From contig CAJYHD010000350.1 in assembly GCA_913773715.1 (NCBI GenBank), positions 12,537 through 76,536 of the forward strand: 64,000 nt of DNA, in the 5' to 3' direction. The position numbers were made by a program, and so were the translations under genes. The notes beneath the pieces were generated by a model. That model ran no database searches, was not told the origin of the DNA, and was given only the letters and a program-made list of their open reading frames with translations. This document shows, piece by piece, positions 17,302 through 25,090 of the stretch. The DNA comes from an uncultured Sphingobium sp. Lineage in GTDB: Bacteria; Pseudomonadota; Alphaproteobacteria; Sphingomonadales; Sphingomonadaceae. Numbering within the stretch: the first letter of the stretch is position 1; the number at the start of each line of letters is the position of its first letter.

Positions 17302-18228
17302 ATGGGGGACTGGTCGCTTATCGGCGTCCGCTTCGCGCTCTACGTGACGCTGGCTGCGCTGTTCGGCCTTGCCGCATTCAGCCTTTATGGGCTGCGGGCG
17401 CGCGAGCGCGGCGACGCGCTCGCGCTGCGTCCCTGGTTCATCGCCAGCGCTGGCCTGAGCCTGTTGTTTTCAGGCGCCTGGGTCGTGCTGATGGCCTCCT
17501 CAATGGCCGGAACGCCGGTCTGGCCGATCGACCGTGAAGCAGTCGGCGCGCTGCTCACCGGCTCTGCGATCGGAGCAGCATGGAAGCTGCGCATGGTCAT
17601 GGTGGCCCTCGCGGCGCTGGCAGCGCTGGTCGCGGGCGGGCGCGGCATCTGGCTGAGCATCGTCGCGCTCTGCTCGGCCGTGGCACTCGCAACGCTGGCG
17701 TGGACCGGACACGGCGCGATGGACGAAGCCGTGATGGGCTGGGTCCACCTCATCGTCGACATTCTCCATCTGATCGCCTCGGGCGCTTGGGTTGGCGCAC
17801 TACTGGGGCTGCTCCTGCTCGTCTCCCGACCCGCGGCGCGCGTAGACGCGGCGCATCTGGGGCTGACGCACCGCGCGCTGCACGGGTTCGGCGCGATCGG
17901 GACGGTTGTGGTCGGCACGATCCTCGTCACCGGCCTGGTCAACGGCTGGATGCTGGTCGGGATCGGCAACCTCGCCACGCTTCCTGCGACGCTCTATGGT
18001 CAGCTCCTGATCGCAAAGCTGGCGCTGTTCGTCGCCATGCTAGGGCTCGCCTCGCTCAACCGCTTCCGGCTCACGCCGGCATTCGAGCGGTCGATCGCAG
18101 CGGACGATCACAAGGGCGCCCTCGGCGCGCTGCGGACAAGTCTGGCGATCGAAACCGCCTGTGTCATCGCGGTTCTCGGGCTGATCGCCTGGCTCGGGAC
18201 GCTCGCGCCGCCTGCATCGGCGATGTGA
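17302..18228 (+). CDS. copD: Copper resistance membrane protein CopD
   Basis: This is a 308-residue inner-membrane protein with about eight helices. Conserved CopD blocks are present, for example GHGAMDEAVMGWVHLIVDILHLIASGAWVG interrupted by helix ends, HRALHGFGAIG and ASLNRFRLTP. CopD works with CopC and is usually linked to copper uptake or delivery across the inner membrane. The His and Met residues in the GWVHLIVDILHL helix are likely ligands. It shares the copC promoter; a strong hairpin follows the stop. Confidence 0.93.
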   Translation: MGDWSLIGVRFALYVTLAALFGLAAFSLYGLRARERGDALALRPWFIASAGLSLLFSGAWVVLMASSMAGTPVWPIDREAVGALLTGSAIGAAWKLRMVMVALAALAALVAGGRGIWLSIVALCSAVALATLAWTGHGAMDEAVMGWVHLIVDILHLIASGAWVGALLGLLLLVSRPAARVDAAHLGLTHRALHGFGAIGTVVVGTILVTGLVNGWMLVGIGNLATLPATLYGQLLIAKLALFVAMLGLASLNRFRLTPAFERSIAADDHKGALGALRTSLAIETACVIAVLGLIAWLGTLAPPASAM

Positions 18229-18232
18229 TGCG

Positions 18233-18262
18233 CGGCCGGGGAGCCCTCGCGGTCCCCGGCCG
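18233..18262 (+). terminator. Hairpin after copD
   Basis: Perfect arms CGGCCGGGGA and TCCCCGGCCG flank a ten-base loop 5 bases after the copD stop. It separates copCD from the following fliQ. No T-run is seen, so it may slow rather than end transcription. Confidence 0.6.
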
Positions 18263-18280
18263 TTCACGGGGCCGCGCCTG

Positions 18281-18550
18281 ATGGATCAGTCGATCCTGCT
18301 CGACGAGACGGGGAGGATGCTGGCCGTGGCCGGCCTGATCTGCGTGGTGCTGCTCGTGCCGATGATGATCGTCGGGCTGATAATCAGCATCATCCAGGCG
18401 GCGACGTCGATTAGCGAACAGACGCTGAGCTTCGTGCCTAAGCTGATCGCGCTAGGCGTATGTTTGGTGATTTTCGGGAGCGCAGCGACCGAGCTCCTGA
18501 CCAAGTTCACGGCCGAGCTGTTCGCTGTGATCGCGAGCATGGGCCGTTGA
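18281..18550 (+). CDS. fliQ: Orphan flagellar export-gate protein FliQ
   Basis: This is an 89-residue protein with two membrane helices. The family core GLIISIIQAATSISEQTLSF is followed by VPKLIALGVC, the hallmark of FliQ and its type III secretion relatives, at full normal length. FliQ is a subunit of the FliP-FliQ-FliR export gate. No other flagellar or secretion gene is adjacent. It lies between copD (with a hairpin between) and a convergent copper-storage gene, with no good ribosome site seen before the ATG. Either it is a captured fragment of a flagellar operon or it has a new role; a fliE gene sits in another metal cluster 20 kb away. Confidence 0.88.
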   Translation: MDQSILLDETGRMLAVAGLICVVLLVPMMIVGLIISIIQAATSISEQTLSFVPKLIALGVCLVIFGSAATELLTKFTAELFAVIASMGR

Positions 18551-18563
18551 TATGCAGATAGCT

Positions 18564-18587
18564 GCGCGGGCGGGCGACCGCCCGCGC
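18564..18587. terminator. Bidirectional hairpin between fliQ and the copper-storage gene
   Basis: Perfect 10-base arms GCGCGGGCGG and CCGCCCGCGC around a 4-base loop, between two convergent genes. It probably ends transcription from both sides. Confidence 0.65.
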
Positions 18588-18595
18588 AAGCCCCG

Positions 18596-18928
18596 CTATG
18601 CCGCCATCCGATCGCAGGAATCGGCGCACTTCCGGCACGCTGCCACGCAATCCTCCATGCCGCCCAGGGCCTCGCAGCTCGCTGCGCAAGCCCGGCAGAT
18701 CTCGGCACACTCGCGGCAGATATGCTGATGGTGGGCGGACTTGCGCGCCATGAAGTCGATCGCAACCGCGCAAATTTGCGCGCAGTCGGCCATGATCTTC
18801 ATATGCTCGGGCGCGGCGTGCTGGCCGCCCATTTCGAGGCAATGGTTCATCGCCATGTGAAGACAGGTCACATGGCATTCGTGGCAGGCGTCCATGCACG
18901 CCTTCATGCCGGGGTCGATCTGGTGCAT
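18596..18928 (-). CDS. Four-helix-bundle copper-storage protein (Csp/DUF326-like)
   Basis: This is a 110-residue cytosolic protein with about 16 Cys arranged in CxxxC patterns on helices: ACMDACHECHVTC, DCAQIC, HICRECAEICRACAASC and DCVAACRKCADSC. This is the signature of Csp-type proteins that store many Cu(I) ions inside a four-helix bundle. No signal peptide is present, so it acts in the cytosol (Csp3-like). It has its own ECF-type promoter 37 bases upstream, so it belongs to the predicted copper regulon. Confidence 0.9.
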   Translation of the reverse strand: MHQIDPGMKACMDACHECHVTCLHMAMNHCLEMGGQHAAPEHMKIMADCAQICAVAIDFMARKSAHHQHICRECAEICRACAASCEALGGMEDCVAACRKCADSCDRMAA

Positions 18929-18964
18929 CGCATTATCTCCGTATGAGCCCCCGCCTGTTCCTAG

Positions 18965-18991
18965 ATACGCGCGCCGCGCGATCACCCCTTG
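18965..18991 (-). promoter_or_regulatory. ECF-type promoter of the copper-storage gene
   Basis: Minus strand CAAGGGGT-N13-GCGTAT, followed directly by CTAG. The -35-like box is the CAAGGG variant, shared with the DUF4396 gene promoter. Confidence 0.72.
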
Positions 18992-19017
18992 CCGCGATCT
19001 CCGTCGTTCGCGGCAAG

Positions 19018-19902
19018 TTACATGGCCCACCGACCGAACAGCGTCGCAACGATGATGCCCGCGCCAAGCATGATGAGCGTCAACACTGTCATCGCGGCGA
19101 TCTGAGGTCCGGTCACGCGCGCGCCGGCCGCCATGCCGCTCATCCCTGCCATTGCGTCGTGTCCCATGTCCGGCATCGGCGTGGCCGATTGCCGGTCCGC
19201 GCCGACTTCGTGTCCGCCATGCCCCAGCGCGCGCACCGTGCCCATGCCGTGCTTCAAGCGCACGCCAACCAGCCAAAGGTTGATCGGATAGGCGACTGCG
19301 AACCCGACGAGTGTCGCCAGCGACATGACGCCCCAAAAGCGGAGCGAGCTGGCGTGCATCGCGGCCATGTCGCGGCTCATCAACACCACCATCGTCGGGA
19401 TCATGCCGGCCATGACGGCATTCATCGACAGCCATTCGGGGATGAACGACATGCGAAGCGCGCCCCAATAGGAACCGCCCGCCATGTCGCGCATGAAAAG
19501 CGCCTGGAAAATCAGCAGTCCGAACGCGAAGCCGAACACATATTCCGCGATCACGTCCTGCCACATCGGCAGGCCGAGCGCCGTGGTGATCGCGGCTGCG
19601 GCGATGACGCCGGTTGCATCGCCCGCCATGCAATGGATGGCCGAGCCGAACGCCTGCTTCCAGAGCGGTCGAACGAAATCCTCGTGCCGCTCGTTCGCCG
19701 GCTCCTGGCAGGACAGGACATAGGCCGCGGCCATGATCGGGCCACCATAGAGCGTGACCAACAGCCACCCCCATTTCATCACGCGCAGCTCGGGGTTGCG
19801 GGTGAAGGCATCCCACGCGACGTAAGCGACCGAAAGGGCGGTCAGCACGAACCACCCGATCAGCACGGCGTCGAGCCAGGGGGCCGGGGATGGCATCGTC
19901 AC
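19018..19902 (-). CDS. DUF4396 membrane protein
   Basis: This is a 294-residue membrane protein with about seven helices. The DUF4396 hallmark GSAIHCMAGDATG sits in the first half, followed by helices with conserved acidic and His residues, a FGFAFGLLIFQ block and a cytosolic or periplasmic linker rich in His/Met (PMPDMGHDAMAGMSGM). DUF4396 proteins travel with copper-resistance genes, but their transport or redox role is not known. An ECF-type promoter lies 27 bases upstream. Confidence 0.85.
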   Translation of the reverse strand: MTMPSPAPWLDAVLIGWFVLTALSVAYVAWDAFTRNPELRVMKWGWLLVTLYGGPIMAAAYVLSCQEPANERHEDFVRPLWKQAFGSAIHCMAGDATGVIAAAAITTALGLPMWQDVIAEYVFGFAFGLLIFQALFMRDMAGGSYWGALRMSFIPEWLSMNAVMAGMIPTMVVLMSRDMAAMHASSLRFWGVMSLATLVGFAVAYPINLWLVGVRLKHGMGTVRALGHGGHEVGADRQSATPMPDMGHDAMAGMSGMAAGARVTGPQIAAMTVLTLIMLGAGIIVATLFGRWAM

Positions 19903-19928
19903 GGCAGCACTCCTCTACATGCTAGAGG

Positions 19929-19955
19929 ATACGCGGCTCTCCGGATCATCCCTTG
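19929..19955 (-). promoter_or_regulatory. ECF-type promoter of the DUF4396 gene
   Basis: Minus strand CAAGGGAT-N13-GCGTAT, with CTCTAGCATG downstream. The outermost of the six copies on this side. Confidence 0.75.
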
Positions 19956-19966
19956 CGCGGAGCGGG

Positions 19967-20371
19967 CTAGGCGAGCTTGCTGGAAACGGCCTTGATCGCT
20001 TTCAGTCCCGATCCGAACCGCGCGATGGCCTCCCGGTTCTTCTCCAGCTCGCCATAGGGCAGGTAGGATATGTCGAGGTCGGCTACGCGGCTGAACGCGG
20101 GCCGCTGCAACTGCGCGCGAACGTCCGTCTCGCGCGCGTCGGGCGCGACAAGGAACAGCCCCGCGGTCGCGTGAAGGTCGCCACCGCTCAAGGCCAGGTC
20201 GAGCATCCTGACGATGCCCGAATAGATCGAGGTCGAATGCTCCACCTCGAACGCCGCGGCGACATGATCGCCGGCCTTCTCAAGCCACAGCACGTCGATC
20301 AGCCGGATCGAGTCAGCGCCCTTCGACGTCGCGATCGTGTCGGGCAGGCGCTCAAGGCATCCTGCGCCCAA
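19967..20371 (-). pseudogene. C-terminal half of a nuclease-like gene, cut off by the inverted repeat
   Basis: This stretch encodes about 134 residues with a probable PD-(D/E)xK nuclease core: SIRLIDVLWLE, then AAAFEVEHSTSIYSGIVRM, where the Asp and the ExE-like FEVE fit the catalytic pattern. It lacks its own good start codon (only TTG). It is in the same reading frame as the N-terminal half upstream, and one in-frame TGA inside the 38-base loop separates them. It is therefore the displaced second half of the neighbouring gene, not an independent gene. If the loop is flipped, both halves form one 422-residue protein. Confidence 0.7.
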
Positions 20372-20390
20372 GGGTGATCCGTCGAAGGCG

Positions 20391-20461
20391 CGGCTCCGAT
20401 CGCTATCCGGCTCCGCCCCTCGACGTGAGCGGCGCGACGCTGGCGAGCTGGGGGCAGCGGC
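20391..20461 (+). repeat. Left arm of a 71-bp perfect inverted repeat
   Basis: Bases here are the exact reverse complement of 20500-20570. The arm starts CGGCTCCGATCG and ends GGGGCAGCGGC. Read on the plus strand it encodes the same peptide (DRYPAPPLDVSGATLASWGQR) that the right arm encodes on the minus strand, which shows that it is an inverted copy of gene sequence. Confidence 0.95.
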
Positions 20462-20499
20462 TTGAGGCGGCGCGCGAGGAAGCGCGCACGCTCAGCAAG
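20462..20499. other. 38-bp loop between the inverted-repeat arms; candidate invertible segment
   Basis: In the present orientation the minus-strand gene reads GQR-PC-stop here. In the opposite orientation the same 38 bases read LEAAREEARTLSK with no stop, joining both halves in frame. The loop holds a GCGCGC-GAGGAA-GCGCGC mini-palindrome that could seed template switching. Confidence 0.8.
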
Positions 20500-21235
20500 G
20501 CCGCTGCCCCCAGCTCGCCAGCGTCGCGCCGCTCACGTCGAGGGGCGGAGCCGGATAGCGATCGGAGCCGATGTCGAACAACAGACCGCCGATCGCGCCT
20601 AAATCATTCGATAGCAGCTCGCGGAAGCGGTCGTTGAGATCGAGGATGCCGGTCCGCATCGCCAGAAAATGCTCCCAGCTCCCGAGCTTCACATTCGCCC
20701 CCGTCAGCGCGTTGTAGCCCTTAACGATTGCGGTGTTGAAGGGCGGCACCAGCGTCGGGTGAAGGAAGTAGAGGAGGTTGGCGACCGCCGGACCCAGCCC
20801 CTTGATCTTCAAACGGTCGATCGCGTGGATATGGCTGATGATCTCCTCGGCCGTGTCGCAACAGGAACAGGCGTCGAGCAAGCGGCCGAACGCGCGCTGA
20901 TTGTCGGGGCTCTCGTAAATGTCGGGGATGCGGAGCTTCGGCTTCCAGAGGAACGCATGGTCCGCGCCCTTGAAGATTTGCCGCTGCTCGGCGACGGAAT
21001 GGACGACGGTTTCGAGCGACGATCCGCGGTAGGCGACGCCGAACGTGCCGCGCTCGATCTCGCCGACAACCTGGGTGATGCCGCGCCGGATTGATCGGAA
21101 GTTCTTCAACCGCTCGTCCCAAAGAAACCAGCTCCGATAGGTCGCGCCCTGATCGTCACGCCAGCGGGCAATTAAGCGGCGCACCAGGCCGTCATGGTCG
21201 GTGCCAGTAGAAAGACTGTCGATCTGCGCTGCCAT
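20492..21235 (-). CDS. N-terminal part of a nuclease-like protein, truncated at the inverted repeat
   Basis: This is a 247-residue product that ends abruptly (SWGQRPC-stop) in the repeat loop. It has no signal peptide. The visible features are a basic N-terminal part (ARWRDDQGATYRSWFLWDERLKNF) broken by short loops, a CSCCDT segment and a helix-hairpin-helix-like block IKGLGPAVANLLYFLHPTLV. The protein would normally continue into the PD-(D/E)xK-like half downstream. The start at 21235 is chosen because upstream codons are not protein-like. A DNA-processing or restriction role is suggested, but I do not know the family name. Confidence 0.65.
   Translation of the reverse strand: MAAQIDSLSTGTDHDGLVRRLIARWRDDQGATYRSWFLWDERLKNFRSIRRGITQVVGEIERGTFGVAYRGSSLETVVHSVAEQRQIFKGADHAFLWKPKLRIPDIYESPDNQRAFGRLLDACSCCDTAEEIISHIHAIDRLKIKGLGPAVANLLYFLHPTLVPPFNTAIVKGYNALTGANVKLGSWEHFLAMRTGILDLNDRFRELLSNDLGAIGGLLFDIGSDRYPAPPLDVSGATLASWGQRPC
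20500..20570 (-). repeat. Right arm of the 71-bp perfect inverted repeat
   Basis: The exact reverse complement of 20391-20461. It lies in its natural place inside the coding sequence of the truncated gene, so this arm is probably the original and the left arm the inverted copy. The match stops sharply on both ends. Confidence 0.95.
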
Positions 21236-21394
21236 ATGTCCCCGATTGCCCCCGGCCCGCGTTTGGCGAGCTAGTAATAGACCTAAGCTGCGGCCCTTAT
21301 GGCGTCGAGGGTGTAGAGCTGGCCCCCGCAATATGAGGGCAACGCCGCTCCCGCGCGTAGATTCAACATACACGCCAGCGGTGCCGACAGGGCC

Positions 21395-21425
21395 TTGACC
21401 CTAACACGGTGTCATACCCTACATG
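21395..21425 (+). promoter_or_regulatory. CueR-type promoter of the copper P-type ATPase
   Basis: TTGACC, a 19-base spacer with the small dyad ACACGGTGT, then TACATG. The over-long spacer is that of MerR/CueR-activated promoters. The CueR gene is at the end of the same operon, so it would be autoregulated. Confidence 0.72.
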
Positions 21426-21449
21426 CTCTCGGGTCGAAGGAGTCTTGCC

Positions 21450-23924
21450 ATGAACGACCCTCATTACCATTCCCAAGCCGGGCGTTGCGGCTGTTCGAAG
21501 CCTGCGCCTGAATCGGTCTCCACGCCCTCATCCTGTTGCGGGGGCGGCTCGGCCGCTCCCGCAAAGATCGAGCACGAACATCATCACACCGAAGCGGGCG
21601 GCTGCTGCTCGGGCAGTAAGGACAACGATGCCGCAGCAGCAGTGATCGACGCGGTGTGCGGCATGACGGTCGATCCCGCAAAAACGACACACCATGCCGA
21701 GCACGCTGGTCATGCCTATCATTTCTGTAGCGCAGGGTGCCGGAGCAAGTTTGTCGCCAATCCTGACGCCTATCTGAGCGATAAGCCGAAACCGGAGCCG
21801 ATGGCGACGCCGGGGGCGATGTGGACGTGCCCGATGCACCCGCAAATTCGCCAGGAAGGGCCGGGAACTTGCCCAATCTGCGGCATGGCGCTCGAACCCG
21901 AAGAACCGTCGCTCGACGATACTCCCAACCCTGAGCTGGTCGACTTCACGCGCCGACTGTGGGTGGCGGGCGCGCTCACGATCCCGCTGCTCGTCGTCTC
22001 GATGTTCGCGGAAATGTTAGGCCTGCATGTGGTTAGCCCTGCGGCCTCGCCTTGGGTCCAGCTCGCACTCACCGCGCCGATCGTGCTGTGGGCGGGCTGG
22101 CCGTTTTTCGAGCGGGGGTGGACATCGCTTCGTACCCGCCATCTCAATATGTTCACACTGATCGCGATCGGCGTAGGTGCCGCCTTCCTCTATAGCGTGG
22201 TCGCGACGCTCGCGCCGGGCATCTTCCCAGCGACCTTCCGCACGCATGGGAGCATGGTTCCCGTCTATTACGAGGCGGCCGGCGTCGTGGTGACACTGGT
22301 GCTGCTCGGGCAAGTGCTCGAACTGCGCGCTAGGGCGGCGACAGGGCGCGCGATCCGCGCTCTCATGGATCTCGCCCCCAAGACGGCGCGACGCTTGCAG
22401 CCTGACGGTTCTGAAGAAGAAGTCGGGCTTGCCGACGTGGCAACCGGTGACCGGCTGCGGGTCCGCCCCGGTGAAGCCATCCCGGTCGATGGCGTCGTGG
22501 TCGAGGGTCGTTCGTCGGTCGACGAAGCCATGCTCACCGGCGAACCCGCGCCGGTCCTCAAGGAAGTCGAGGCGATCGTTACCGGGGGCACCGTCAACGG
22601 GACGGGCAGCCTGGTGATGGAAGCCCGCGCGGTTGGTTCGGACACGATGCTCGCGCGTATCGTCCGCATGGTCGCGGAAGCGCAGCGAAGCCGCGCCCCG
22701 ATACAGGCGGTCGCCGATCGGGTTTCAGGATGGTTCGTGCCGCTCGTCGTGCTGATCTCGATTGCGACCTTCATCACTTGGTCGCTGGTCGGCCCTGAGC
22801 CGCGCATGGGCCATGCCCTGCTTAACGCCATCGCAGTGCTGGTGATCGCCTGCCCGTGCGCGCTCGGGCTCGCCACGCCCATGTCGATCATGGTCGGCAC
22901 GGGACGCGGCGCTCAGGCCGGCGTGCTGGTGAAGAACGCGGAAGCCTTACAGGGGCTGGAAAAGGTCGATACCCTTGTCATCGACAAGACGGGTACGCTC
23001 ACGGAAGGCAAGCCCAAGCTGATCGCGGTCGAGACGGTCAGCGCGGTCGGAGAGAACGACATGCTCGCGCTTGCCGCGGCCGTCGAAGGCCAATCCGAAC
23101 ATCCGCTCGCGCACGCAATCGTCGTTGCCGCCAAAGAACGAGGATTGCAGCTCGGCACAGTCGCGGACTTTGCCTCGCAAACCGGGCTGGGTGTCAGCGC
23201 CACGGTGGGCGGCCGCTCGGTCGTGATTGGCAATGCGGTGCAAATGAGCCGGATCGGCGCTGATCTCAAGCCGGTCGACGCCGCGGCCGATCGTCACCGT
23301 GGCGAAGGCGCGGGCATCATCCTCGTCGCGATCGACGGGGCGCTCGCCGGTCTGCTCGCAGTCGCCGATCCGGTGCGCGCATCGGCGCGCGACGCTATTG
23401 CCGCGCTTCGCAAGGAGGGCCTGCGGGTCGTCATGCTCACCGGCGACAATCGTGGGACGGCCGATGCTGTCGCGCGCGCCGTGGGCGGTCTTGATGACGT
23501 GCGCGCCGATCTGCTGCCGGAAGACAAGGCGCGTATCATCGGCGAGCTGAAAGCGAGCGGCGCAAGGGTCGCAATGGCGGGCGATGGGATCAACGACGCC
23601 CCGGCGCTCGCCGCCGCGGATGTCGGCTTGGCGATGGGAACGGGAACAGACGTGGCGATCGAAAGCGCCGGCATGACGCTCACGCGCGGCGATCTCTCGG
23701 CGATCGTGCGCGCCCGCAAGCTCGCTCGCGCGACGATGCGAAATATCCGCCAAAACCTGTTCTTCTCGTTCTTGTTCAACGGAATCGGCGTGCCGGTTGC
23801 GGCCGGCGTGCTTTACCCGGTTGCCGGTATCCTGCTGTCGCCGATGCTGGCCGGTGCAGCGATGGCGCTCTCGTCCTTCACCGTGGTCCTGAACGCACTG
23901 CGGCTCAACGCGGTAAAGCTGTGA
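21450..23924 (+). CDS. Copper-exporting P1B-type ATPase with YHS and metal-binding N-terminus
   Basis: This is an 824-residue cation pump. The N-terminus is Cys/His-rich ([18 protein letters not shown]), followed by a YHS domain (VCGMTVDP...[12 protein letters not shown]) and a heavy-metal-binding segment TCPMHPQI...[10 protein letters not shown]. Then come the ATPase parts: TGE-containing actuator (MLTGEPAPV), [13 protein letters not shown] in TM6 marking Cu(I)/Ag(I) transport, [11 protein letters not shown] phosphorylation site, [16 protein letters not shown] and [10 protein letters not shown]. The start at 21450 is set by a GAAGGA site nine bases upstream. It overlaps the cueR start. Confidence 0.94.
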   Translation: MNDPHYHSQAGRCGCSKPAPESVSTPSSCCGGGSAAPAKIEHEHHHTEAGGCCSGSKDNDAAAAVIDAVCGMTVDPAKTTHHAEHAGHAYHFCSAGCRSKFVANPDAYLSDKPKPEPMATPGAMWTCPMHPQIRQEGPGTCPICGMALEPEEPSLDDTPNPELVDFTRRLWVAGALTIPLLVVSMFAEMLGLHVVSPAASPWVQLALTAPIVLWAGWPFFERGWTSLRTRHLNMFTLIAIGVGAAFLYSVVATLAPGIFPATFRTHGSMVPVYYEAAGVVVTLVLLGQVLELRARAATGRAIRALMDLAPKTARRLQPDGSEEEVGLADVATGDRLRVRPGEAIPVDGVVVEGRSSVDEAMLTGEPAPVLKEVEAIVTGGTVNGTGSLVMEARAVGSDTMLARIVRMVAEAQRSRAPIQAVADRVSGWFVPLVVLISIATFITWSLVGPEPRMGHALLNAIAVLVIACPCALGLATPMSIMVGTGRGAQAGVLVKNAEALQGLEKVDTLVIDKTGTLTEGKPKLIAVETVSAVGENDMLALAAAVEGQSEHPLAHAIVVAAKERGLQLGTVADFASQTGLGVSATVGGRSVVIGNAVQMSRIGADLKPVDAAADRHRGEGAGIILVAIDGALAGLLAVADPVRASARDAIAALRKEGLRVVMLTGDNRGTADAVARAVGGLDDVRADLLPEDKARIIGELKASGARVAMAGDGINDAPALAAADVGLAMGTGTDVAIESAGMTLTRGDLSAIVRARKLARATMRNIRQNLFFSFLFNGIGVPVAAGVLYPVAGILLSPMLAGAAMALSSFTVVLNALRLNAVKL

Positions 23925-24304
23925 ACATCGGAGCGGCGTCGGACGCCAGCGGCGTCTCCCAACGCATGATCCGCCACTATGAAAAGATTGGTTTGGTGCC
24001 CGCGCCGCCACGGCGCGGGAACTACCGGGACTACGCCGACGCTGACGTTCATCGGCTGCGATTTATCGCCAACGCGCGCGACCTGGGGTTCCCGATCGAG
24101 GAAATCCGCACGCTGCTGGGGCTGTGGTCGGATCGCGATCGGTCGAGCGCGGAAGTGAAGACGCTGGCGGAAGCCCGCGCTGCCGAACTGGGCCGCAAGG
24201 TCCGCGTCTTGGACGCCATGCGCCGCTCGCTTACCGGGCTCGCCCAAGCCTGTCATGGCGATGATCGGCCTGATTGTCCGATCATCGAACGCTTGGCTGA
24301 ATAA
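23921..24304 (+). CDS. cueR: CueR-type copper-responsive MerR regulator
   Basis: This is a 127-residue protein with the MerR helix-turn-helix ([15 protein letters not shown]), dimerisation helix and a metal loop with Cys111 and Cys119 (CHGDDRPDC), exactly the CueR spacing. Ser instead of Cys at the third position (SSAEV, about residue 75) is typical for +1 metal sensors. The GTG start lies inside the stop region of the ATPase gene (GTGA), so the two are translated together. It should activate the upstream promoter in response to Cu(I), Ag(I) or Au(I). Confidence 0.93.
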   Translation: MNIGAASDASGVSQRMIRHYEKIGLVPAPPRRGNYRDYADADVHRLRFIANARDLGFPIEEIRTLLGLWSDRDRSSAEVKTLAEARAAELGRKVRVLDAMRRSLTGLAQACHGDDRPDCPIIERLAE

Positions 24305-24313
24305 CTTGCGCGG

Positions 24314-25018
24314 CTAACTTTTACTCCACTTGAGCGTGATCGTGCGTCGCACCGTTTCACGCGTTTCGCGCTGCGGCTTTGCCGCACCCCTCGATCGCCG
24401 CGCGGTTGGCCGTCACGATCCTGTCGGCCCCGACGATGGCGCGGAACGCGGTGGGACTGGCGCTCTGGATCATACGCTGCCCGGCTTCCCAGCGGGGCAA
24501 GTCGAGCGTCCGCGCCGCCATGCGCTCGGGCCATTGCCAGCTCGCCGGTGCGATCTCGCGCGCGACCAGGCCCGGCACGATCGCCCATGCGAGGATGCCG
24601 GCCGCCACCCCACCCAGGGCAAACCATAGCTGCCGATTCTTCTGGTCGGCGCGTGTCCATGCGGACCCGGCGATGGCGCGAAGATCGGCCATGATGCGGG
24701 CCTTGTCCTCGCCCGCCTTGGCGAGCGCCGCCTGATCCTCGCGCCGGGCGGCGCTGCCCGCCGCGGCGATGCGCTGCGCCATCTGCTCCGGCGTCATCGC
24801 CAGCGCCGGGGCCGCTTTCAGGAATTGGCCGATGCGCGCGACGTTCTCGCCTGCCGTGTTCACGTTCTGCTGGAGCACGCCAAGCGTCTCGGTATGGTCG
24901 GGTATGTCGATCGCCGCGCTCGGCCGCCAAGCCCTCCACGGCGCAGCGCCAGCTCGCCGCGCATGGCCTCGAACGCCTCGGCCGCGCCTGCTCCGCCCTG
25001 ATCGTCCTCGTTCGTCAC
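24314..25018 (-). pseudogene. Decayed DUF6118 family gene
   Basis: On the minus strand, a GTG start and the N-terminal DUF6118 block (AAEAFEAMRGELALRR) are followed within 60 bases by two frame changes: first VEGLAAER, then AIDIPDHTETLGVLQQN, each in a different frame. A long third section (about 170 codons) with a membrane helix (LWFALGGVAAGILAWAIVPG) is intact. A third shift near the end leaves the expected C-terminus (ETVRRTITLKWSKS) out of frame. At least three indels make this a pseudogene. DUF6118 genes usually sit in conjugative plasmid regions of sphingomonads, so this is a remnant of such a region. Confidence 0.72.
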
Positions 25019-25090
25019 CTGTCGTGAGCCTGCAACCCGTGATATTCCTCCGAGTTAATCAAAGGAGACCCAACAATCACCGGACCGGTC

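Noticed and set aside
24253..24939. A 228-codon open frame covering the DUF6118 remnant in a second frame
   Set aside because: It only joins out-of-frame pieces; family motifs jump between frames, which marks indels, not a separate gene.
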